Shown here piece by piece: positions 1 through 10,622 of a DNA stretch of 64,000 nucleotides. Numbering within the stretch: position 1 is the stretch's first letter; each line of letters starts with the position of its first letter. A program made the position numbers and the translations under genes. The notes under the pieces were generated by a model. That model was not told the DNA's origin, searched no databases, and saw only the letters and a list, made by a program, of their open reading frames with translations. The stretch is from Posidonia oceanica (lineage: Eukaryota; Streptophyta; Magnoliopsida; Alismatales; Posidoniaceae): the NCBI GenBank assembly GCA_037176725.1, contig JAZBRS010000026.1, positions 154,205,501-154,269,500 of the forward strand, written 5' to 3'.

Positions 1-605
1 ATAAAGACAAGTAAGTGTTAAAGCAGGCAAGAGCAGAATCAAGGAAACAAGCAAGCAACAAGCAAGTAAACAAGCAAGCAAAGAAGTAAGAGCGCCACAG
101 CAGGTAGAGCAAAGCAAAACAGAGCGCAATCCAAGGCAAAGGAGGTGCAAAACCTAAGCAGAGTAGCCACGAGGCGACTTGCTAGGAGTTTGCACAGAAA
201 AGCGAGCAAAACAGGCAAAGAAGGCACTAAAGTAAACAAAGAAAGCAAATCCCAAGCAAGCAAAAGCGAAGGCGAAAGCCGGAGTCTGCAATCCCCAGCA
301 GAGTCGCCACTATGCGACTCGCTGGGAGCCGACACAGGTAGACAAGCAAACAGACAAGGTAGACAAAGGCACAAAGGCAAACAAAGATGCAAAGCAAGCG
401 AGCGAAAGCGAAGGCGAAAGCCGGAGTCTAGCATCCCCAGCAGAGTCGCCACTGTCGACTTCGCTGGGCAAAGCAGACAGGCAGGCAGGCAGGCAAGCAA
501 GCAAAAGCAAGGCAAAGGGCACCAAGGCAAACAAAGAACGCAAATCCCAAGCGAGCGAAAGCGAAGGCGAAAGTCGGAGTCTAGCATCCCCAGCAGAGTC
601 GCCAC
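1..605 (-). mobile_element. Tat-1 element, 5' leader (partial)
   Basis: This is the untranslated leader next to the 5' LTR of a minus-strand Tat-family element; the rest of the element lies beyond the left edge. It matches the leader of the complete element at about 47520-47855: the same AAGCAAG-rich simple sequence, the same block around 149-230 and the same PBS. Long open frames on both strands here are products of short AG/CA-rich repeats and show no recognisable domain, so no gene is called. The PBS-like sequence occurs three times (start 291, 433 and 586), and the first two copies form foldbacks. Confidence 0.8.
586..604 (-). other. Primer-binding site of Tat-1
   Basis: On the minus strand this reads TGGCGACTCTGCTGGGGAT and starts one base inside the LTR end (the LTR begins at 606). 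It begins with TGG, as expected for the complement of a tRNA CCA end. It resembles the complement of a plant tRNA-Arg 3' end, the primer type reported for Tat/Ogre elements. The tRNA assignment comes from memory of the tRNA and was not searched. Confidence 0.75.
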
Positions 606-3600
606 TGTAGTAATCCCAATCAGAATCAGGCTTACAATTGGCGGCGATGTCCGAGGAGGAGGGCTCAACTCGAAAACACTAAAAATAGAGGAGAAAAGGT
701 AAGAAAAGAAAAAGATAAGACAAATCAGAGTCGCCACCGTGTCTATTATCGGGAGACAAGGAAAATCGGGGGAAATGCGTGAATTAACACGCAAAACCAA
801 GCAAGAAATGCACAGCAAAGCAATGCAAAGGAAAACAAATGCAAATACATGCAAATGAGATGACTCATGCCTAGGATAAGGGCAATATGGTCATTGCGGG
901 CCAAAAGACTGGGCAAGGACTCCTGTTACGCGCGGGGAAGGTGTTAGGCATCCCGACACGCCCGAGAATCGGTCTTTCTAGGCTTATGCTCGCATACGCA
1001 GGAAAATGCAGATTTGAATGCCTAAATGCCAATGAATGCCTGAATGAATGCTCATAGGTGTGCTCTAAGTAGTGGGATGCAATGCAAGGAAAGTAAACAT
1101 GCAGTCTAAGTGCTTAGCAGCGCTGTCTGTGTTCCGAACCGGGCGAAACTTGGCTCGTGAGAACTCCGGGCAGTAAGCATCACTGCCCTATATGCAAATG
1201 CAAGCGAAAAAGCAAAGCGACGGTAAAACCAAGCAATGCAGGCGACATGCAAGAGAAAACGACGTAAAACACGCGAAACAATGCAAGAAACGAGAGCAGC
1301 ACGCAAAACGGTGCAAGAAAACAAGACGGACACGCAAAACGGTGCCAAAAGCGAAGTGGGCACGCAAAACGGTGCCAAAAGCGAAGCGGGCACGCAAAAC
1401 GGTGCCAAAAACAAAGCGGGCACGCAAAACAGTGCCAAAAACGAAGCGGGCACGCGAAACGGTGCCAAAAGCGAAGCAAGCACGCAAAACAGTGCCAAAA
1501 GCGAAGTGAACATGCAAAATGGTGCCAAAAACAAAGCAGGCACGCAAAATGGTGCCAAAAGCGAAGCGGGCATGCGAAACAGTACCAAAAGCGAAGCAGG
1601 CACGCAAAACAGTGCCAAAAACAAAGCGGGCACGCAAAACGGTGCCAAAAGCGGCGAAATAAAACCTCGGCAAAACCATGCAGATGCAAATGCAAAGAGA
1701 GAGGACAAGAGAAGTGAAAGGAGAGGCAAACAGTGTGTGTGTGAGAACAGACACTGCTTAAGGGCCACGTAGAGTAGGTGTGAAGACCTACAATGGGAAA
1801 AAGAGCAAGTGGAGGGATTACCACCGCTTTGTGACTGTTTCCCACTAAACCGCTCCACGATGCGTCTCGCACGCTGCCCAAAGCTCGTGGTGTGATCGGA
1901 TCGTGAAAAAGGTGGAAGAAAGTCGCAATAAGTGGTGACTCTAGGGGAAACACAACACAAAACACTTGGGAATACGCGAAAGGAGGAACGGAATTGATAG
2001 ATAAGAAGAGGAAGTCCTATTCTACATGTTCGAAGAAACAAAAAGCGGAAACGATGCGTGCAATGCAAATGGTATGCAAATGAATGCTGTGCAGGGGTTC
2101 AAAAGGACTTACTTGGAAAATCTGAGGCCTAATCTGAAATCTGCTTGGTCCATGCTGAAGAGTGCTCCGCCGGGGTCGTCTGGGTAGCTCGTTTGAGAAG
2201 ATCCAACGGTCGAATTGGAAGATATCCCAGCTTCAAAGCAGAGGGGCTAAAACAGGGGAGAAGAATGGATCTAAGTGTACAGGGGGTCCTAGGGGTGTGC
2301 AAAACAGGTCCTCCCTTGTGAATGGGAGCTAATGACACTTAAGTGTGTGCAAAGGATGCAAAAAACTAGAATGCATGAGTGCAATGCATGCAGAATGCAA
2401 GAAAAGGCTTAAGGGTGATTTTTCAGAAAATTGGAAATTTAAATGCAATTTTTGAAAGGATGGGGGTCTAAATGCAAAGACTTTGAAAAGTTTGGGGCTT
2501 TCATGCAAGGGTTTTGAAAAAAGGAGGGTCTGCATGCAATTTTACAAAAGGCAGGGTTTAAAATGCAATTTTCCAAGATGGGTATGCATCAGGGCAAGTT
2601 TTGAAACCATGTGGCAGGTTAAGATGCAATTTTGAAATCATTAGGGTCTAAAATGTAAATTTTCCAACAAAACAGGGGTCTAGTGGTCTGGGATTGCAAA
2701 TGGGGGATCTATATGCAATTTTCCAAACATGTGGGGTCAAAAATGCAATTTTATAAGCAAAATATGCACTTAAATGATTTTTATAAGCATGTAGAGGACC
2801 TATGTGCAATTTTTAAATCATGCAGGGGAAAAAATGCAATTTTTGAAGCAAAATATGCATTTAAATGACTACTGTGCATTAGGGATGGACCTATATGCAA
2901 AAATCAAAAAACAGAGGGGAAAAAATGCAATGCAGTAAGCAAAAATGGAAAAAAAACAGCTAAGTTAACAGGACAGAGGACTAAATGGCAATTACAGAAA
3001 ACAAAGAGGACCTAAAATGCAATTTTATATGGCAAACTTAGAGGATTAAATGAAATTAAACAGCTACAGGACTAAGATGCAATAATCAAAAGCTGGAGGG
3101 CCAAAATCAAATTTATTACTGAAGGAAAGCACAGTAAAAGGACTGACATGCAAACAAAGAAAACCACATATTTTTCATGCAATTTTATATGGTTTTAATT
3201 CAGAAATAAGCAGATTTAATCAAATAAAGGACCTGAACGCAAATAAGCAAGAACTGAGACCGAAAATGCAATATTTGGCAAAATAGCAAAGATAACGAAA
3301 AATAAAAGCACAGTAAATCTGCAGATCGTCGACCACTGTAGCAAATGCTACCAGTGGCCGACAGAGGAAGAAAAGGGGTGCTGGTGAGGCGTAGTCTGGC
3401 GGGCGAGCTTCTCCAGAGCTTGACGGAGACCGAGGCAGCATCGGCGAGCAGCGACGCTGCCTAGAGCAGGCCGGAGGAGTCACCGGAGATCTGCAGACCT
3501 GCTCGGAGGCAACCCGGCCGATCAGCGCGGCGTCGACGAGTTCTGACGGCAGAGACGTACTCCTGGGGTCCGTGCGGAGCTAGGGCACCGGTTGGAGCGA

Positions 3601-6474
3601 AGTTCTGCAGACCGGAGCGGCGGGACGAGCTCGAAGCTCGTCGAAGAAGATAGAGTTGACCCGGCGTTGACTCGGCGCAGGAGAGAAGGAATCCCTAGGC
3701 TGAGGGGCGGAAAAGCGAGAGAAGAGGGAGTCTAATCTAAGGGTGAAGAGAGTTACCTGATCCGCTGGCTGGAGCGTCCTCTCGACGTCGGTCGACTTTG
3801 CAGAAGTCGGCGAGCTCGGCCTGGCTGCTGCGGGCGTCGTCCGCTACTTCTGGGCGTCTGGTTCTGCTCAGCACGACGCTCCGGAGCTTTCTGAATGACC
3901 GGAGGGCAGCTACGAAGATCGGCGTGACGAATTGGTTCAGTGGGTTCACAACTGGTCACTGGAGGTGGGGGGAGGTGTTCGCTGCTCTCTGATTCAATTG
4001 GGAGATGCCGGTGGCCTCTTGGTTGCTCAGTGGAGGTCTCTGGATGCTTGGGAAGGCTGGTGGAAGGCTGGAGAAGAAGATTGCAGATCGGGTGGATTTC
4101 TGGACAGGATGGGTTGCAGGTGTTTGTGGTGGATGGTCGGAGCTGTGGTGGGTTGCTGGGCTGAAGGCTGAGTGGTTTGGGGAGGTGGTGATTCAGGGAG
4201 TAATTGGGAAGAGTTTGGGGTGGATTGGAGGTCTGCGGTGTCAGTAATTTTGAGAAAGATGGTGTTGGGTTGCAAGTCTGGAAATGGGGTAGTCGGGGAT
4301 GATTTCAGGGTGACTCCGGATGTGGAATGAAAGGGTGGAGATGCTGGAAGTTTGGTCGAGATTGAGGGAGGAATTGGGAGAGTTTTGGTGGGTGGAACGG
4401 GTGCTGGATTGGATGGAATGGAAGAGGAGGAAAGGGTCTGATTTTTGCAGAGGAAAGGGAGGGGAATTGCAAGGATTCTGGATGCTGGATGCTTTCTCTC
4501 TCGGGACGACGCGAAGAGGCTCGAAGGAGGAGAAGACCTGGAAGCTTTATGCAGCTGCGGAAGCTGCTAGGCGCGCTGTGGATTTTTGAAATCCCACCGG
4601 CGCCAAACACTGCAGCTGAAGGAGACGAGCGGTCGGCGAGGAGATGGGCAGTAAATGCCCTCCCAGAAGATCCGCTGAGAGCGGAGAGAGGAGAGGCGAA
4701 CTGGTGCTAAGGTGATCGGGAGGGAGGAGCGAAGTTAAATTTTAAAGAGGATCGCGGGAAGGAGAAGAAGAAGTTGAAGAGGAGGAAGAAGAAGAAGGAG
4801 GGAAGAGGAGGGTGGAAGGCGGATCGTGGGCCGGGCCTTGCACGCGAAAGAAAGAAAAAAAAAAAAAGAAGGAAGAGGAAGACTGCAGCTGGTGGGCCGG
4901 GCTAAAGGAAAAGAAAGAAAAGAAAGAAAGACAAAAGAAAGAAAGGAGAGAAGGGATTGGAAGAAAAGGAAGAAGAAAATTGGAATAAAAATAAAAAGAT
5001 TAGAAAACATATTTAGAATAGTTGTTTTTAAGTTAGGATTTTTAATTAGGTTTTTATAAGATTGTTTTTTGTTTAGTTAATTAAGAAGAGTTTTAGTTTT
5101 GTCCTTTTAAGATTTTTGTTAAGTCTTCTTTAATTTGTTTTCTTAATTTTGTTTAAATGTTTGTTAAGGTTTTTTAATTGTTTTTTCAATTATGTTTTTC
5201 TTGTTAAATACTTGGGATGTTAATTAGGATTTTTTAAGGTTTGTTTTTAGATTAATTAGCGGTGAGTTTTAGATTTTAATCTTGGTCCCTTTTTCTTAAG
5301 TCTTCTTTGATTTGCTTTTTCTTAATTTCGTTTTGTTAAATTCTTTTAGCATTTTTTCTTAGGTTAGGTTTTCTTGTTAAGTTTTTAATTAGCTGTTCTT
5401 AAATTTTGATTGTTTGTTTTATTATTTTTCCAATTTTTCTTTTAAGAGTTGTTAAGTTAGGCTTTTCCTCCTTAATTATTGGCCCTTGCATTTCTTAAGT
5501 GTTTTCTTTCTCTTAGGGTTTGTTTTCTTGGTTGTTTTTAGTAGGATTTTACTTTTAGCTGTTTTGATTGCATTTCAATTTTTTTCCTTGATTTTACAGC
5601 ATTTTCTCTTTGTTTGTTTTGTATTTTTTAGCTTGCATTCTTGGTTTTCCATTTTAGCTAGATTTAGTTGGGTTTAGGTTTTTAATTGTTTGCTTAATAT
5701 TTTTAATTACTTTTCTTAGGGTTTTGGTTTGTTTTCCTTTTGTTTTAAAGTTTTTAGAGGTTTTTAAGGATTTTTTAGGGGCTTAGCAAAAGAAAGAAAA
5801 AGAAAAGGAGAAGGAAGAAGAAAAGGGAAAAAGGAGGAATAAAGGGGAAAGAGAGGAGTTGGAAGAAAATAATTTTTTTTGGAAGTCAGGGAAAATGCTA
5901 AAAATAAAATAAAAATAGGAATAAGATTGAGAAGAGATAGAAGCACAAGGGGGGCCCACAACCAGGCAAGAAAAAAGGAGAGAAGGGGGGGAAAAGAAGG
6001 AGGATAATCAGGAGAGAGAGAGGAGAGAGAAAAGAATAATCTAGGAGAGAGAAAAGGATAATTTAGGTGAATGGAGGGCTTAAAGGTTTTGAAAAGGGGT
6101 GAAAATTGGTGAATGTGTTGCCTAGGGTCTCTAGTGTTCGTTCTAGGGATTTGGTTTAGTTTTGAGAAGGTTTTGGAAGGGTTTTGAGGTGTAGAAAAAG
6201 GGTAGTTTTACATGGGTTTTCTAGGATTTTTGGGAATGGTTTTGGGTTGAAAATTTCTAAGTGTTTGGGTAGGTTTGCTAAGTAGGGGTTGATGGGTTTT
6301 CCTATGGTTTTTGGGCAGGTTTTGGGCTTGGGAAGTGGGTGTAGGCTTAGGTCAAGTTTAGGCTTGTTTTGAAGGGTAAGAGAGAGGGAGAGGTGGTTGT
6401 TTTGACCTAGGTTTAGATCCAGAAGTCACCAGAAGGTCCCAATTGGTTCAAGCCTATCAAGATGGGGTGTCAAC
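606..6474 (-). repeat. 5' LTR of Tat-1 (5.87 kb)
   Basis: The LTR begins TGTAGTAATCCC next to the PBS and ends GGGGTGTCAACA, the same termini and internal order as the two complete LTRs at 26109 and 47856. It belongs to the same family but is visibly diverged. It holds a 30-bp tandem array (1321-1662), a GC-rich block (about 3330-4720), a purine-rich block (4740-5000) and a T-rich stretch (5000-5760). I see no coding gene in it. The five bases after it, CATAT (6475-6479), should recur beyond the left edge if they are the target duplication. Transcription of the element would run leftward. Confidence 0.85.
1321..1662. repeat. 30-bp tandem array in Tat-1 LTR
   Basis: About eleven head-to-tail 30-bp units with the core GGCACGCAAAACGGTGCC followed by AAAAGCGAA and small variants. 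Because 30 is a multiple of three and the units lack stops, long open frames appear on both strands (for example minus 1106-2068 and plus 1236-1772). Those frames translate into decapeptide repeats and I do not regard them as genes. Degenerate forms of the same unit lie at equivalent places in the LTRs at 26109 and 47856 and, inverted, around 16240-16500. Confidence 0.9.
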
Positions 6475-8107
6475 ACATATATAAACATGCAGTTAAAGAG
6501 GAGACTAGCAAGCTTAAACATGGGTGCCATAGAGGCCAGACATCACTAAGCATGCATAGATCATAGATACAACTCAAAAATAGGCAGTATGCAAGCATGG
6601 CAGCAGATGTAAGTAAGCAGGGAAGTAGGATGCTGGATGAACCAGCATCCAACATTGGACGTGACTCACTCCAGCGTCCAACATTGGACGCGACTCACTC
6701 CAGCATCCAGCACAGGCAAGCAGCACATTGATCTAAAGCATGAAGTACTGATCCAAGCAAGGATCAAAACAATATATTAAGCATGCTAAGGCACCAAGGA
6801 ACATGTAAGGAAGCATATACCACAAGCTCATAAAGATGTAAGCAAAGCATGGCAAGCATGAAAGCAAAAAATAGAGCAAAGGAAAACAATGAACAGCTGG
6901 GTGTTGGACACTACACTATTGCACGTCCAACGTTGGACGCACCAGGCTGTGCGTCCAACAAGTCGGAAACTTTCCCGAGCAAGGACAGTGGCCAAATTGG
7001 CCAGAAAGCTTAAATTAACTTGCTAGGAAGCAAGAGTGGCCGATGACGAGTATGTCTGTATGCTCGGCGCCGGAAATAGGCAGGTGGATTGTTCCACCCA
7101 CCTCCTCCTCCTCGCGGCCAGAAAGCCAAGGCAGGGAGGGGTGCGTGCTGTGCTAAAGTGTAGGGAAACAAGCTAGGAGCTTTACCACATGCATGCACGA
7201 GCTGTGGAGATCGAAAACCTACCTTGACACGGTCTGAAATGGAGTATCTACTCTCGGTCGGTCGGCACAGAAGGTTGTGGCAGGCCAACTCCGGCGAGCT
7301 TGCTCGACGCGTAGGAGGCACGAGAAAGGGAGCTGGAGATCTAGGGGTGATCGTGGGAGTTCGCTCTTGGTCGCTCAAGTTCTCAATTCCCTCTGGAATG
7401 AGTGTGGTTGTCTCTGGATCATGGAGAAGGTTGCTGTTTGCATGGGTTTTTGTTTGGGTTGCCGTTGGGTTGCAGGGATTTTTGCAGGTGTGGCAGTGGC
7501 ATGGTAGAGGTTGTGGCAGGCCGCTGGGTGTGGGGAGTTCACGAGGGATGTCAGGTGGAGGCGTGGGGCTTGTCAGAAGGGCGAGAAAGTCTTGGTGGTG
7601 GCAGGAGGAGGCAGCCGAAGTCAGTGACCGCGGAGGTGAGCGAAGGTCACGCTGGGGAGGAGATGATGGCTTAGCAGAGTAATTACTCGCGCTTGGAGGC
7701 TAGTCGGTGGCTGTAGTGGGCTGAGGGGATGGCGAGTAAGTGTGTATGGGTGACGGAGGGGACGGGAGGTGAGCCAGAGGTGGCGGAGCAGCCGTTGCAC
7801 CTCCCAGGCCATTGGACGCTGGTGCAGAGCGCGTCCAATGTTGGACGCTGCCCGTGCCAGCGTCCAACACACCTAGGGGGCCAGAGGCTGAAATGGGCTT
7901 GGGCCTTCGTTTAAAAAGTTTTAAAAAGGTGTAAAAGGCTTGGGTTGAGGTTTTGGGGTTTAGGTGGGGTTTTAGGGTTGGTTTAGGAATGGGATTTGGT
8001 TTTTAGGTCAAAATGGGTTAACTGAAGAAAGAGAGCCATCCCAGAGTCCAAGCAAGCTTTCCAGAGTAGTCCACCATCTTCCAGGCAGTCAAAATGGGGT
8101 GTCAACA
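6475..8107 (-). repeat. Older Tat-family LTR fragment hosting Tat-1
   Basis: The fragment ends AAAATGGGGTGTCAACA at 8107, the typical terminus of this LTR family (minus-strand start TGTTGACACCCC). Tat-1 is inserted into it at 6474/6475, so only about 1.6 kb of the outer LTR is in view. It contains several copies of a near-palindrome around CGTCCAACGTTGGACG (a perfect copy lies near 6939-6954, others near 6675, 6955, 7812-7860). There is no convincing coding sequence; the open frames at 7010-7682 match GC-rich LTR blocks. Confidence 0.7.
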
Positions 8108-8814
8108 GTAGCGATTCTTGTTTATTTATACAAGTGCTTAATAGAGGCTGGCATATTTATACAGGTTCTTTATTGTTTGTATTCTTGTTTATTTATACAG
8201 GTTCTCTTTTTTGGCAAGTCTATTTATACAGGTGATTATGATTGGAAATTTGCTTTATTGTTTGGATTATTGTTTATTTATATAGTAGGTTCTTAATTGG
8301 CTGGCATATTTATACAGGTTCTTTTTTTTTGTTGGCAAGGTTCACGTTTGATGTGTTTATAGAGTCTGTCTTCGAGGGGTAGCAGGAGATGTTCTTTCAT
8401 GTGTTATAATTGAGATACCCTTATGATTAATTTTGGCTTGTTGTTGATGTTTTAGACAATTTTCAGAAATGTCAAAATATCCTAAACAATATAGTTGCCT
8501 GCTTGATTTTATTTGCCAGGTATCTGAAAGTTGAAAATAGCTCTTTTGGTTTGATTGGTTGACCCAAATGTCCTATTCTCTTATAAGAAACCATCCTTTA
8601 ATTTTTATTTGCTGGGGTGCCATATATTGTGATTGGTTTCAAGTAAATATTCTCATGCAATTTTGTTTCTCCTTTTATATTTACATTGTGAGATGGTACA
8701 CAGTTGGTGGAAAATATAGAGGACATGCATGCAAGCACACTACAACTGAACATTTATTGTTATGCTTCATTGTAGCGACTGATTTTTTCATGCATTGCTG
8801 CTATTTCCGGGCAG

Positions 8815-8907
8815 CAATGAATGGAAAGAGCAATGGTAGTGGCACTGGGAGTGGTGCTGCACCAATGAGAAGCTTTTTCAATGCTGTTGATGCTAATTCT
8901 GATGATG
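8815..8907 (+). CDS. Penultimate exon of an unrecognised host gene
   Basis: The exon is preceded by a pyrimidine-rich stretch and GGGCAG, and followed by GTAAGC, so it has good plant acceptor and donor sites. It reads in the frame of the ATG at 8817 and encodes a Ser/Gly/Asn-rich tail segment containing RSFFNAVDANSDD. It ends after the first base of a glycine codon (phase 1). The next exon at 9720 takes up the same phase and frame, which supports real splicing. I do not recognise the protein; the composition suggests a disordered C-terminal tail. The surrounding open frame 8559-8942 is read-through of intron sequence. Confidence 0.45.
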
Positions 8908-9719
8908 GTAAGCACCAAACTATAGTGTTCATTCATATCTAAGAGTTTGAATATATTAAATTTTGGGTTTTGAGTATTGATTAGAATTCTTTATTTGTGT
9001 TGCTCACAAAATATGAAATTGCTGATTTATGTTAGGAAAAGTATTGAACTACACTCTGAGGTTTGAACTAAATAAGTAAACTAGTCAAGCTCAAGCACCA
9101 TTGCTATAGTCTTATTTGATCAAGCTTGTTAAAAGTAGCCACTCATGTAGACAATTATGCTGAATTGGCATCCTAAAATTATCATTTCATGATTTATTTT
9201 ACTAGTAGGTCTGAGTTTGGGTCTTTAAAAGTTCAAGTTTGATTTGTTTGTATGTGTTTGATTTGAGCTCGTATGAGCTTTGTTTAGATTAAAAATCCTG
9301 CTAAGTAGAGCTTGTTTTTCTACTTGTGTAGTTTGCTGAGCTTGCATTGAGCTCAATGCAAACATCCAAGGTTTGACTTAGGTTGGCTTGTTTATGACCC
9401 CTCGTCTCAGTGTCTCCAAGTTCATGTGATTCTGATAATTGTGCGACTCATGGTTTTGGCTTTTGATATTCAACTAGTGCTAGGTAATTAGGTTAATAAG
9501 GTGTTGGCATTCCTTGTGTTTGCAATGGAGCTAAGTTCATGCTCCATTGGTATAAATAGCTCAGTGTTTTCAATGTTACGTGCTTCTATAGATAATTATG
9601 CAACTTATGGTATTGGCTTCTGTTATTCAGTTACTTTTGGATAATTGGATTATCAAAAATGTTGGCATTCTTGTTTTTTGCGATGGAGCCGAGCTCATGC
9701 TCAGCTAATTTTCTTGCAG

Positions 9720-9766
9720 GAGGAGCTCCCACTATATCACCTTCGGATACTCAACCAACATCATAG
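9720..9766 (+). CDS. Terminal exon of the same host gene
   Basis: The exon starts after TTTTCTTGCAG. In phase with exon 8815-8907 it completes a glycine codon, then encodes GAPTISPSDTQPTS and a TAG stop at 9764-9766. The joined product would end in a short Ser/Thr/Pro-rich tail. The intron of about 812 bp is AT-rich with GT-AG borders. No homolog is recognised, so the gene name is left blank. It could be a pseudogene, since upstream exons are not visible. Confidence 0.45.
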
Positions 9767-10622
9767 TCACCAGAAGAAAAGCAGAGTCTCTACTGGAGCA
9801 CAAGCCTTGCATATGTCCTCACACTCTTCACTGTTCTCTATATGCAATGAAAGATGCAAGAAAGGATCACATGTATATTGCTGTAAAAATCTTCCTTTCT
9901 CTAATTGAGATTCTTCATGGAACATAGGTTTTTAGTTCTAAAGGAATAAGAGTTGTAGGAAATAAAGAGGTGTCAACATTGTAGAGACAAAGAAAAGGAA
10001 GAAATAGTTCCTTACAGTTTACTGTTCTCAATTTCCATGTTCAACATAATATTTCAAACTTGAGATTTGCAAGATTTTAGTGGATAAGAGTAATCAAAAC
10101 TAAAACTCTATGTCTTTGATTAATGTAAATTCCATAGTCCACACCAAGCATGAACTATGTCGGTGCAGAACAGAAATAACACTTCGACCAGATTCAGTTT
10201 CTACATGCATTTGTTTCAAACTTCTTTCTCATTGTTGGAATGTTAAGCGACTAGTATGCATAGAATTTTTGGTGATGACTGGTATGCAAGCTTTATGCTA
10301 TTGATGCTGCAAGATTTAGTGTTAGATGGATTTTCCAATAATTGCTACTGTTGACACCCCATTTTTTTGAGTTTTTGGGGCTCTCTCTCTCATTGGTGGT
10401 CTTCTCAAACCCTAAAACCAAACCTCAAATCAAACTTCCAAACCAAACCCGAAAATCACACCCCTTTTCTAAGCCAAGAACCACTCTCCAAGTCACACCA
10501 AAACCCTTCAAAAAACCCCACTTAAAACCCTAGAAAACTCTAGGAAAACCTACACCTAAACCCAAGAAAACCCTAGGTAAACCCTAAACCCAAACCCTAG
10601 GTAAACTCTAAACCCTAAACCC

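Larger units (their letters stand above)
8108..10348 (+). other. Non-repeat host island between inverted LTRs
   Basis: This 2.2 kb piece shows none of the LTR family signatures and has the AT-rich texture of plant introns and UTRs. It contains two exon-like segments on the plus strand (8815-8907 and 9720-9766) that join into one frame and stop. After the stop there is AT-rich sequence that could be 3' UTR. At 8120-8330 the phrase TTTATTTATACAGGTTCT recurs several times as an imperfect repeat. Upstream exons must lie left of the LTR insertion, so the insertion probably sits in an intron or the gene is cut in two. Confidence 0.5.

Noticed and set aside
1106..2068. Long open frames on both strands, Cys/Phe-rich on minus and Lys/Asn-rich on plus
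   Set aside because: Produced by the 30-bp tandem array, whose period is a multiple of three; no domain, and the translation is a decapeptide repeat.
4320..5059. Purine-rich open frames (Lys/Arg/Glu-rich plus strand, Pro/Ser/Leu-rich minus strand)
   Set aside because: Low-complexity GA-rich LTR sequence that is mirrored in the other LTRs; no start context or domain.
8559..8942. 127-codon frame taken as a whole
   Set aside because: Only its exon-like part (8815-8907) has splice sites and a downstream partner; the rest reads like intron.
10550..10622. Telomere repeats
   Set aside because: Only a few imperfect AAACCCTA words within an LTR; not a telomere or a long interstitial array.
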